Source: an uncultured Arenimonas sp. (GTDB taxonomy: Bacteria; Pseudomonadota; Gammaproteobacteria; Xanthomonadales; Xanthomonadaceae). Taken from it: a stretch of DNA of 8,274 nucleotides. A model generated the notes under the pieces. That model did not search any database, was not told the origin of the DNA, and saw nothing but the letters and a program-made list of their open reading frames with translations. The number at the start of each line of letters is the position of its first letter. The first letter of the stretch is position 1. Both the position numbers and the translations under genes were made by a program. Location of the stretch: the NCBI GenBank assembly GCA_946480565.1, contig CAMLKR010000100.1:1-8274 (forward strand), read 5' to 3'. Of this stretch, positions 1 to 5,537 are shown in pieces.

Positions 1-102
1 GACATGAAGGCGCTGGACCACATGAGCCTGCTCAAGCGCGACGGCGAATGGCGGATCGTGGCCAAGGTCTACGAGGCCGTGACGCCCGCCGAAGCGCGCT
101 GA
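1..102 (+). CDS. C-terminal end of an NTF2-like / lumazine-binding-like protein (partial)
   Basis: Only the last 33 codons are present, read in frame 1 and ending at TGA 100-102; the start lies left of the window. The peptide reads DHMSLLKRDGEWRIVAKVYE and then a short Ala/Glu tail. The pattern 'D-x-MSLLK-x-DGEWRIV-x-K-x-Y' is typical of the last two beta strands of small SnoaL/NTF2-fold proteins annotated as nuclear transport factor 2 family or putative lumazine-binding (DUF4440-like) proteins. These are small cone-shaped alpha+beta proteins, often of unknown ligand. The gene converges on the VOC gene with only 9 bp between stop codons. The family call rests on a short peptide, so the specific function cannot be given. 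Confidence 0.7.
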   Translation, partial: DMKALDHMSLLKRDGEWRIVAKVYEAVTPAEAR

Positions 103-111
103 CCGGAGCAG

Positions 112-1038
112 CTAGCGACTGGCGTCCGCGGACCGCGCCGCCGCCTCGATCTTCGCCACGTCCAGCTTGTGCATGTCGAGGAAACAGCGGGTGATGCGAT
201 CGACCAGGGCGGCATCGCCGGAGGTCATGTAGTCGCCCAGCACTGCGGGCGTGATCTGCCAGGACAGCCCGAATCGGTCCTTGCACCAGCCGCACTGTTC
301 CGCCTCCGGCACGCTGGAGAGACGGGACCAGTAGCGGTCGATCTCGGCCTGGTCGCGGCAGGTGACGACGAAGGACACCGCCTCGTTGAAACCGAAGGCG
401 TGCATGCGGCCGCTGTCCATCGCGGCGAACCAGGTCGGGCCGAGGCGGAAGTCGGTGAACATGGTCCGGCTGTCGGCATCCGGCGCCGCGCCCTCCGGGT
501 AGGGAATGCTCGTCCCCTCCAGGGAATCGTCGAAGACGCTGCGATAGAAGCGCCCCGCCTCGTCGGCGCGGCCGGTGGCGTCGCCGGTGAACATCAGGGC
601 GGGCACGATCGGCGCCCTCGGCGCGACGGCACCATCGGCCAGCATCAGCTGCCACGACAGCCCGAAACGGTCCTGCACCCAGCCGTAGCGCGGACTGAAG
701 GGATAGGCATCGAGCGGCATCAGGGCCTGGCCGCCGTCCATCAGCGCCGCCCAGGTGCGGTCCATCCGCTCACGCGCGCCGGGTTCGCGCGAGGCGTCGA
801 AGTTGACGATGAAGGACACCGACGGATTGAACCTGAACAGCGGCCCGGCGCTGATCGCCATGAAGGGCTGCCCGTGCAGATGGAACTGCACCACGTCGCA
901 GTCGCCCGAGGGCGTGTCGCGCAGCGTGACCAGGGAGTCCACGCCCGAATCGGGAAACAGCGCGCGGTAGAACTGCGCGGCTTCACGCGCCTGGGTGTCG
1001 AACCACAGGTGCGGCGTGATCGGCTTGACGAGGGACAT
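112..1038 (-). CDS. Two-domain VOC / PhnB-like (glyoxalase superfamily) protein
   Basis: Encodes 308 aa made of two tandem VOC (vicinal oxygen chelate) domains of the PhnB/3-demethylubiquinone-methyltransferase-like type, about residues 3-134 and 144-280. The duplication is visible: GWVQDRFGLSWQLML (119-133) and GWCKDRFGLSWQITP (250-264) are equivalent strands, and each half has an 'A-x-FYR-x-LF/VF' helix (AAQFYRALFPD, AGRFYRSVFDD) near its start. Most PhnB-like proteins have one such domain, so this is a fused dimer. Members are putative metal-binding proteins or dioxygenase/resistance-like folds; the substrate is unknown and the quinone methyltransferase label is historical. I chose ATG 1036-1038 because GGAGG lies 9 nt upstream and the protein then begins MSLVKPITPHLWFDT, the usual start of the family. 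An earlier in-frame ATG at 1089 would add 17 unconserved residues. The protein looks cytosolic, with no signal peptide. It is divergent from the DUF1428 gene. Confidence 0.9.
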   Translation of the reverse strand: MSLVKPITPHLWFDTQAREAAQFYRALFPDSGVDSLVTLRDTPSGDCDVVQFHLHGQPFMAISAGPLFRFNPSVSFIVNFDASREPGARERMDRTWAALMDGGQALMPLDAYPFSPRYGWVQDRFGLSWQLMLADGAVAPRAPIVPALMFTGDATGRADEAGRFYRSVFDDSLEGTSIPYPEGAAPDADSRTMFTDFRLGPTWFAAMDSGRMHAFGFNEAVSFVVTCRDQAEIDRYWSRLSSVPEAEQCGWCKDRFGLSWQITPAVLGDYMTSGDAALVDRITRCFLDMHKLDVAKIEAAARSADASR

Positions 1039-1083
1039 AGCGGGATGCCTCCGATGCGTGGGTCGAGCCGCAGACCCTAACAT

Positions 1084-1143
1084 CGGCACGGGGCCGAAAA
1101 AGGCCGGGGAATGAAGTCCAATACCTGTTCCCGCCCCGTGCCG
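1084..1143. repeat. Interrupted inverted repeat in a divergent intergenic region
   Basis: CGGCACGGGGC (1084-1094) is the exact reverse complement of GCCCCGTGCCG (1133-1143). Inside it a second pair, GGGAA (1107-1111) and TTCCC (1128-1132), abuts the right arm, so the right side pairs over 16 continuous bases while the left has a 12-nt bulge at 1095-1106. The element is in the 153-bp gap between the divergent VOC and DUF1428 genes, in the zone where both promoters should lie. It could be an operator or a transcript hairpin. I see no convincing -10/-35 pair for either gene in this gap. Confidence 0.5.
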
Positions 1144-1191
1144 GCGCCGGCGGCGTTACCCTCGGGGTTCCCCCCAGCGCAGGAGACGGAC

Positions 1192-1548
1192 ATGAGTTAT
1201 GTAGACGGTTACGTCATCGCCGTTCCGACGGCCAACCGGCAGGCCTTCATCGACTACGCGCGCGATTTCGATCCCATGTTCATTCAACTCGGCGCCCTGC
1301 GCGTCTACGAGTGCTGGGGCGACGAAGTCCCGGCCGGCAAGCACACCGACTTCCAGCGCGCCGTCCAGGCCACGGCCGATGAGACGATCGTGTTTTCTTG
1401 GGTCGAATGGCCCGACAAGGCCACCCGTGACGCCGCCATGAAAAAGATGATGGACGACCCGCGCATGGACCCGAAGAAAAACCCGCCCCCCTTCGACGGC
1501 CTGCGCATGATCTACGGCGGGTTCACGCCGGTGGTCGTGCTGAAGTAG
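1192..1548 (+). CDS. DUF1428 family protein (YbaA-like)
   Basis: A 118-aa cytosolic protein matching the DUF1428 family, whose Escherichia coli member is YbaA (about 117 aa). The family pattern is visible from end to end: MSYVDGYVIAVP at the N-terminus, GALRVYECWGDEVPAGKHTDF (split around residues 35-55), a central VFSWVEWPDKATRDAA, then MMDDPRMD and FDGLRMIYGGF near the C-terminus. It is a ferredoxin-like alpha/beta barrel fold; its biochemical role is unknown. ATG 1192 is chosen because AGGAG (1181-1185) sits 6 nt upstream and because the family starts at this point. An in-frame upstream ATG at 1111 would add 27 Pro/Ala-rich residues with no family similarity. It is a single-gene unit ending 15 bp before a perfect palindrome. 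Confidence 0.93.
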   Translation: MSYVDGYVIAVPTANRQAFIDYARDFDPMFIQLGALRVYECWGDEVPAGKHTDFQRAVQATADETIVFSWVEWPDKATRDAAMKKMMDDPRMDPKKNPPPFDGLRMIYGGFTPVVVLK

Positions 1549-1563
1549 CCGTCGCGCGCCGCA

Positions 1564-1594
1564 CCGGTCCTCTCCCGCGTCGGGAGAGGACCGG
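1564..1594. terminator. Perfect 13-bp-arm palindrome between convergent genes (candidate bidirectional terminator)
   Basis: CCGGTCCTCTCCC (1564-1576) and its exact reverse complement GGGAGAGGACCGG (1582-1594) enclose the 5-nt loop GCGTC. It lies 15 bp after the DUF1428 stop and 8 bp from the flotillin stop on the other strand, so it would fold in both transcripts. Neither side has a clear T-run (TTACTTCTTTTC follows at 1603 on +, inside the flotillin tail), so Rho-independent function is inferred. The CTCTCCC...GGGAGAG core resembles dispersed intergenic palindromes common in GC-rich proteobacteria. Confidence 0.65.
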
Positions 1595-1602
1595 AGCAGC
1601 GA

Positions 1603-3027
1603 TTACTTCTTTTCTTCGGGCTTGCTGACGAACTTCTGCAGCAGCTTCTTGCCCTCGGGCGACTGCGCCAGGCCCTCGAGCATGGATGCGACGGCGGTGC
1701 CTCCGTCGGCCGAGAACAGGTCCATCACGCCGGTGAGGCCCTTGCCGGGCGTGCCGGCGTTGGAGATCACCTTCACGTCGGCGGACTTCAGCGCCTCGGC
1801 CTGGGCCATGCCCACGGCCTGGGCGGCCTCGATGTTGCGGATACCCAGCAGGTATTCCTGGTAACCCTTGTCGCTGCCGATCTTCTCGGCCAGCTTGATC
1901 TGCGCGTCCACCGGCGCCATCAGGATCGCGGTCTCGGCCTGGCCCTTGGCATTGCCTTCCGCGGCGATGCCCTCGGCATTGCGCTTGGCGGCCTCCAGCT
2001 GGCCTTCGGCGGTCAGCACGGTCTGCTGCTTGTGGCCTTCGGCGGAAACGATGGCGACCTGCTTGGCGGCTTCGGCGCTGACCACCGACACCTGGCGGGC
2101 GGCGTCGGCCTCGACGATGGCCACGTCCTTGGCCTGGGCCGCGGCGATCACGGCGGCCTCGCGGGTGATCTCGGCGTTGCGCACGGTCTTGACCTGCACC
2201 ACGTCCATTTCCTTGGCCGCGGTCTCGCGCTGCTGCACCTTCACCTGCTGCGCGGCCTGCTCGTTGGCCACGCCCACGTTCTTGTCCTTCTCGGCGGTGC
2301 GCAGGCCCACCTGTTCGGCGGCTAGCTGGCGCGACATCTCGATCTCGCGCTTGGCGGCGATCTCGGCCATCTCGGCCTGGCGCACGTTGTCGGCCACCAC
2401 CAGGCGCGACTCGCGCTCGATGCCCGAGGTGCGCTTGGCCATGATGTTGTGGATGACGTCGCTGTCCTTGGTGTCGCGGATGTCCATCAGCTCGATGTTC
2501 TTGATCGCCTCCACGCCCCAGCCGCCCAGCTGCGGCTGCACCTCCTTGGTGAAGGCCTCGCCGAAGCGGCTGCGGTCGAGCATGATCTGGTCGATCTCGT
2601 GCGCGGCCAGCACAGTGCGCACCGAGCCCTGAACGATCGCGGTCAGCTGCTCCTTCAGCTCCTCGAACGAGGCCACGCGCTGCGCGGCGGTGTTGGAGTC
2701 GGAGATCCGGAAGAAGGCCATCACGTGCACCAGGAAGGGCACGCGCTCCTTGTCGTAGGCCGCGTAGTCGGGCAGGTCGATGGAGAAGTTCGACACCGGC
2801 AGCGTGACCCGGGTCAGGCCGATCATCGGCAGGCGCGACGGCCACTCGTAATACGTGTTGCTGGCGAAGCCCTTGCCGTAGGACACGGTGTTGTTCCGCG
2901 TCTGCACGATGTGCACTTCGTTCACCGGCACCACGCGGCGCAGGGCGATGACCCAGAAAAACAGCAGGGCGGCGAAGATGGCGACGACGGCGCCAACGGC
3001 GACGAACACGAGGGAGGTGCCGAGCAT
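1603..3027 (-). CDS. Flotillin family (SPFH/Band 7) membrane scaffold protein
   Basis: Encodes 474 aa. A single N-terminal membrane segment (about residues 5-29, LVFVAVGAVVAIFAALLFFW) precedes basic RR and the SPFH/Band 7 domain (about 32-205; VVPVNEVHIVQTRNN, SYGKGFASNTYYEWPS). A long Ala/Glu-rich flotillin coiled coil follows (about 210-405), then a short C-terminal region with a charged end (SKPEEKK). Residues 299-353 hold five successive 11-residue repeats, a right-handed hendecad pattern. Flotillins assemble into large membrane oligomers that organise membrane microdomains and affect fluidity and protein partitioning; length is within the bacterial range (E. coli YqiK is somewhat longer). 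ATG 3025-3027 is the only start directly before the membrane segment; the frame stays open to 3765 but that upstream part overlaps the protease gene in another frame. The SD is weak (GCGGAAAACCC before ATG). No nfeD partner gene is adjacent, though one often is. Confidence 0.92.
   Translation of the reverse strand: MLGTSLVFVAVGAVVAIFAALLFFWVIALRRVVPVNEVHIVQTRNNTVSYGKGFASNTYYEWPSRLPMIGLTRVTLPVSNFSIDLPDYAAYDKERVPFLVHVMAFFRISDSNTAAQRVASFEELKEQLTAIVQGSVRTVLAAHEIDQIMLDRSRFGEAFTKEVQPQLGGWGVEAIKNIELMDIRDTKDSDVIHNIMAKRTSGIERESRLVVADNVRQAEMAEIAAKREIEMSRQLAAEQVGLRTAEKDKNVGVANEQAAQQVKVQQRETAAKEMDVVQVKTVRNAEITREAAVIAAAQAKDVAIVEADAARQVSVVSAEAAKQVAIVSAEGHKQQTVLTAEGQLEAAKRNAEGIAAEGNAKGQAETAILMAPVDAQIKLAEKIGSDKGYQEYLLGIRNIEAAQAVGMAQAEALKSADVKVISNAGTPGKGLTGVMDLFSADGGTAVASMLEGLAQSPEGKKLLQKFVSKPEEKK
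1969..2133 (-). repeat. Region encoding five tandem 11-residue coiled-coil repeats in flotillin
   Basis: The encoded units are AKDVAIVEADA, ARQVSVVSAEA, AKQVAIVSAEG, HKQQTVLTAEG and QLEAAKRNAEG (residues 299-353). They keep hydrophobic residues at unit positions 4, 6 and 7 and Ala-Glu/Asp at positions 9-10. The DNA copies have diverged, so this is a protein-level repeat and not a recent tandem duplication. An 11-residue period fits the right-handed helical bundle known for stomatin/flotillin relatives. Confidence 0.75.
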
Positions 3028-3059
3028 GGGGTTTTCCGCGGGCAAGGTAAGGAAGCCGC

Positions 3060-3065
3060 AGTATA
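3060..3065 (-). promoter_or_regulatory. Candidate -10 box of the flotillin promoter
   Basis: On the minus strand this reads TATACT, five of six matches to TATAAT, and sits 32 bp upstream of the flotillin ATG in an otherwise very GC-rich stretch. No good TTGACA-like -35 lies at 16-18 bp; the sequence there is TCTTTT-like. A 10-bp direct repeat sits over the -35 zone (3072-3102), so an activator could make up for the weak -35. This suggests flotillin is transcribed separately from the protease gene upstream. Confidence 0.5.
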
Positions 3066-3128
3066 GGGAGGGCCCGGGTCGAAAAGACCATCGCCCGGGT
3101 CGGCCACCGCCCCGGGAGGCAAGCCCGG

Positions 3129-4073
3129 CTAACGCGACCCGGATTCGCTGCCGGGCCGCCAGCCGCTCCTGGCCAGGAAACCCTGAGGGTCGGTCATTTC
3201 CAGGATGGCCCGAAGCGCCTGGCGCTTGTCCGGCGCCTGCTCGTAGTAGGCCTTCACGATCCGGTAGCCCACCCAATAGCCGAGATCGGCGGGGGCGTCG
3301 GGCGTGCTGTTGTACAGCCAGTCGGACAGATCGGTCTTGCCGGCGTCCGCCGCGAACGCCGTCTCGATGTCTGGCTCGCGTCCCGCCACCAGCGCGGCCA
3401 TGTAGGCATAGGCGACGTCGCCGGTCGTCAGCTCGGTGATGAACTCCGCCGCGCCCTCCTCCAGCGAAGCGGCGAGCACGGTCACGTCCGCCGCCTCCGA
3501 AAACGCCACGGCCTGCTGCACGTGGACGAATTCGTGCACGATCACCCGCACGAACCGGTCTTCGATGTCGGGGTTGATCCAGGCATTGGCGCACAGGGCC
3601 TCCAGGCCGATCTGCACGCCGGTGTCGCGGCCGCCCACTCCCACCGGCTTGCCCCGGCCCACCGCGACCGTGATCGGCGGGAACCGCGCCTCCGGATAAA
3701 GGTGCTGCAGCTCGCCGAGTGCGGCGGCCAGCCGCTGGCGGACCCGCGGCAGGGCCTCGGCGCACGACCTGGCCTGCGCGTACATGTCGGGCCGCTCGGT
3801 GATGGCCTTGGCCATCGATTCCCCGGTGACCCTGCGCAGGCGCGCGAGCGTGCGCAGCCCAACCGAACCGCCGTCGATGTAATCGCGCTGCAGCACCTCG
3901 GCCGCCGGCCGTCCGCCCGCGCGGTCGTAGATCGCGTAGAAGCGGTCCACGTCGCTGGTCTCGATGACGGGCACCGGGACATCACCTGCGGCCGCTGCAA
4001 CATTTCCGGTTGGCCCCAGGCCCATGGCGACCGCGAGAACGACGACCATCCAATTCTTGCCAAAGGTATTCAT
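3129..4073 (-). CDS. Exported DUF2268-type putative Zn-dependent protease
   Basis: Encodes 314 aa. Residues 1-29 form a signal peptide: K6, a hydrophobic run MVVVLAVAMGLG, then an Ala-rich cleavage area near AAAA-GD. The mature part contains VRVIVHEFVHVQQ with H180-E181-x-x-H184, a zinc-metallopeptidase motif. About 20 residues on is SLEEGAAEFITEL, whose E206 or E210 would supply the third, gluzincin-like ligand. A conserved-looking DLGYWVGYRIVKAYYEQAPDK (split around 263-283) follows. This order fits the DUF2268 'predicted Zn-dependent protease' group, proteins of unknown substrate. The start is ATG 4071-4073, with GGAG 6 nt upstream and directly before the signal peptide; the in-frame ATG at 4139 would put 22 Arg-rich residues in front of it. 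Likely periplasmic. It lies 101 bp upstream of flotillin on the same strand and is divergent from the OmpA-family gene. Catalytic activity is inferred from the motif. Confidence 0.82.
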   Translation of the reverse strand: MNTFGKNWMVVVLAVAMGLGPTGNVAAAAGDVPVPVIETSDVDRFYAIYDRAGGRPAAEVLQRDYIDGGSVGLRTLARLRRVTGESMAKAITERPDMYAQARSCAEALPRVRQRLAAALGELQHLYPEARFPPITVAVGRGKPVGVGGRDTGVQIGLEALCANAWINPDIEDRFVRVIVHEFVHVQQAVAFSEAADVTVLAASLEEGAAEFITELTTGDVAYAYMAALVAGREPDIETAFAADAGKTDLSDWLYNSTPDAPADLGYWVGYRIVKAYYEQAPDKRQALRAILEMTDPQGFLARSGWRPGSESGSR

Positions 4074-4252
4074 CAGCTGCTCCACCCGTGCTCGTCGACG
4101 GTCGATGCCCGCCAGGCCGGGTCCCGGCAAGTTTCTCATTCACCGTCCCGGCCCTGGCCCGCCGCGAGGTAATCGATCCGCTCCGATTCGTCGCCTGCGG
4201 CAGGCCACGCGGCGGGTCCCCGCCATGTCCGTGCCGTTCCGGACTTCCCGTT

Positions 4253-4258
4253 TACGAT
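4253..4258 (+). promoter_or_regulatory. Possible -10 box upstream of the OmpA-family gene
   Basis: TACGAT (4 of 6 matches to TATAAT), 30 bp before ATG 4289, is the most A/T-rich spot in the 215-bp divergent gap. The best -35 at suitable spacing is only GTGCCG, a weak match. I see no clear promoter for the divergent protease gene. The gap also holds two unrelated 13-bp palindromes (4116-4128 and 4193-4205). Confidence 0.3.
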
Positions 4259-4288
4259 GTGACCACCGCCCGCCCCAAGGACCCGCCG

Positions 4289-5353
4289 ATGCGCCGCCTG
4301 TCCGCCCTGCTCTGCCTGCTGCTCGCCTCCACCGTGCTGGCCGACGCCACCGAGCCCACCCGCGACATCGACGGCGCCAGGGACCCGGCCTGGCTCAAGC
4401 GCTACGAGGGCAGCTTCATCGTCAGCCACGAACACCGCGGCTTCGACGCCGTGGTCTTTCCGGCAGCCCATCTGGAACGCGTTCCGGACCAGACCGACGC
4501 CTACAACAACAATGTCTTCCGCGCCCGGACCAACCGCGAGGTCGAGGGCGAATACACCCGCCTGCTCTACATCGCCCCGGCCGGCCGCTCGCCGCTCGAG
4601 GTGCTGCGCAACTACCGCGACATGATCGCCGAGGCCGGCGGCAAGGATCTCTACCGCTGCAGCAACACCGACTGCGGCGGCGACCTCAACGGCAACGACC
4701 ACGGCGGCGGCAACCAGGGCCTGATCGAACAGATCTACCCGCAGGCCCGGCGCACGGACGCCAACTTCAGCAACGGCTGGTGCGCCAGCGGCGCCACCCC
4801 GCGCGAACAGCACTACGTGCTGGCCACCCTGCCCGATGGCGGCGGCGGCGAACGCACGCTGGGCATCATCGCCTTCCAGGTCGGCGACCGGACCTACTGC
4901 GACGCGCTGGAGGGCCGCACCGCGGTGCTGGTGGTCGCGGTCTCGCCCAAGGCGATGGAGCGCAGGATGGTGACGGTGACCTCGGACCAGATGGCGAAGG
5001 CGCTGGACAGCGCCGGCCACATCGCCCTTTACGGCATCCAGTTCGACACCAACAAGTCCACGCTCAAGCCGGCCTCGGTGGACACCATCGCCCAGATCGC
5101 CAAGCTGATGCAGGACCAGCCGGCCCTGGCGCTGGACGTGGTCGGCCACACCGACAACGTCGGCGACGCGGCGGCGAACCTGAAGCTGTCGCAGCGCCGC
5201 GCCGACGCGGTGGTGACCTCGCTGGTGGAAGACCACGGCATCGCCGAGGTGCGGCTCACCGCCCGCGGCGAAGGCATGGCCAAGCCGGTGGCGGACAACG
5301 CGACCGAGGAAGGCCGCGCCAGGAACCGGCGGGTGGAGCTGGTGAAGCGCTGA
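4289..5353 (+). CDS. Exported OmpA-family peptidoglycan-binding protein with DUF4892-like N-terminal domain
   Basis: Encodes 354 aa. Residues 1-18 (MRRLSALLCLLLASTVLA) are a signal peptide with an Ala-x-Ala-like site; C9 is in the hydrophobic core and is not a lipobox. Residues about 25-215 resemble DUF4892: DIDGARDPAWLKRYEGSFIV, then TRLLYIAPAGRSPLEVLRNY and a Cys-containing region. Residues about 240-354 are an OmpA C-terminal domain: YGIQFDTNKSTL, VVGHTDNVGD, LKLSQRRADAVV and ARNRRVELVKR. D289 and R304 match the pair that binds diaminopimelate in E. coli OmpA, so attachment to peptidoglycan is likely. There is no beta-barrel domain. The mature protein has four cysteines (C124, C129, C165, C204) that could form two disulfides. 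ATG 4289 is supported by AAGGA 7 nt upstream and the signal peptide. The gene stands alone and ends at a strong terminator. Confidence 0.88.
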   Translation: MRRLSALLCLLLASTVLADATEPTRDIDGARDPAWLKRYEGSFIVSHEHRGFDAVVFPAAHLERVPDQTDAYNNNVFRARTNREVEGEYTRLLYIAPAGRSPLEVLRNYRDMIAEAGGKDLYRCSNTDCGGDLNGNDHGGGNQGLIEQIYPQARRTDANFSNGWCASGATPREQHYVLATLPDGGGGERTLGIIAFQVGDRTYCDALEGRTAVLVVAVSPKAMERRMVTVTSDQMAKALDSAGHIALYGIQFDTNKSTLKPASVDTIAQIAKLMQDQPALALDVVGHTDNVGDAAANLKLSQRRADAVVTSLVEDHGIAEVRLTARGEGMAKPVADNATEEGRARNRRVELVKR

Positions 5354-5378
5354 CTCCGCGCCATTGATCTTCCGGAAC

Positions 5379-5404
5379 GGCCGCCTTCGGGCGGCCTTCT
5401 TTTT
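5379..5404 (+). terminator. Rho-independent terminator of the OmpA-family gene
   Basis: GGCCGCC (5379-5385), a UUCG-type tetraloop (5386-5389), GGCGGCC (5390-5396), then TTCTTTTT (5397-5404). The perfect 7-bp GC stem, stable tetraloop and T-run begin 25 bp after the OmpA-family stop codon. Confidence 0.93.
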
Positions 5405-5480
5405 GGGTCGGTGCACCGCCCGGCAGGCCCCGGCGGCCCGCGGCACCGGCGCCCCCCTGCCCCCGTGACCTCCAGCAGGG

Positions 5481-5508
5481 TTGTATCGTTTTTCGATATG
5501 GTTATTAT
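5481..5508 (+). promoter_or_regulatory. Candidate promoter of the DUF2975 operon
   Basis: -35 TTGTAT (5481-5486, keeps the TTG), a 16-bp spacer, and -10 TATTAT (5503-5508, five of six matches to TATAAT). This is a sharply A/T-rich island after a GC-rich stretch (5405-5480) in which I see nothing. The transcript would start near 5515. Both boxes overlap palindromic sites, which suits repression. Confidence 0.6.
5484..5498. promoter_or_regulatory. Palindromic operator candidate 1 (TATCG-N5-CGATA)
   Basis: TATCGTTTTTCGATA has perfect 5-bp arms around TTTTT. It overlaps the predicted -35 box of the DUF2975 operon. Its arms are identical to those of a second site centred 22 bp downstream. The likely binder is the Cro/CI-type regulator at 6064-6285 (inference). 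Confidence 0.65.
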
Positions 5509-5520
5509 CGTTCAACGATA
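5506..5520. promoter_or_regulatory. Palindromic operator candidate 2 (TATCGTT-C-AACGATA)
   Basis: TATCGTTCAACGATA is a perfect palindrome with 7-bp arms and a 1-nt centre. It overlaps the end of the predicted -10 box and the expected transcription start. Sites 1 and 2 would face the same side of the helix, about two turns apart. Confidence 0.7.
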
Positions 5521-5521
5521 C

Positions 5522-5536
5522 CAAGGAGACTCCTTG
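5522..5536 (+). promoter_or_regulatory. Shine-Dalgarno sequence inside a palindrome
   Basis: CAAGGAG-A-CTCCTTG is a perfect 7-bp-arm palindrome that contains AAGGAG, the ribosome binding site of the DUF2975 gene (AGGAG 5524-5528, 9 nt before ATG 5538). In RNA it could fold as CAAGG-AGACT-CCTTG and partly hide the SD. In DNA it could also be a third protein-binding site, although its sequence differs from the TATCG sites. Confidence 0.55.
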
Positions 5537-5537
5537 C

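Noticed and set aside
169..1080. 303-codon plus-strand open frame opposite the VOC gene
   Set aside because: It is antisense to a gene with duplicated VOC motifs and a good SD; its product is low-complexity and matches no family I know.
1092..1105. GGCC-GAAAAA-GGCC as a terminator hairpin
   Set aside because: Only 4-bp arms, in a divergent promoter region where no gene ends, with the A-run inside the loop.
1603..3765. A 720-codon open frame fusing flotillin with an N-terminal Gly/Arg/Ala-rich extension
   Set aside because: The part above 3027 overlaps the protease gene in another frame, has an Arg/Gly/Ala-rich shadow composition, and would bury the N-terminal membrane segment. TATACT and the natural flotillin start lie at 3060-3025.
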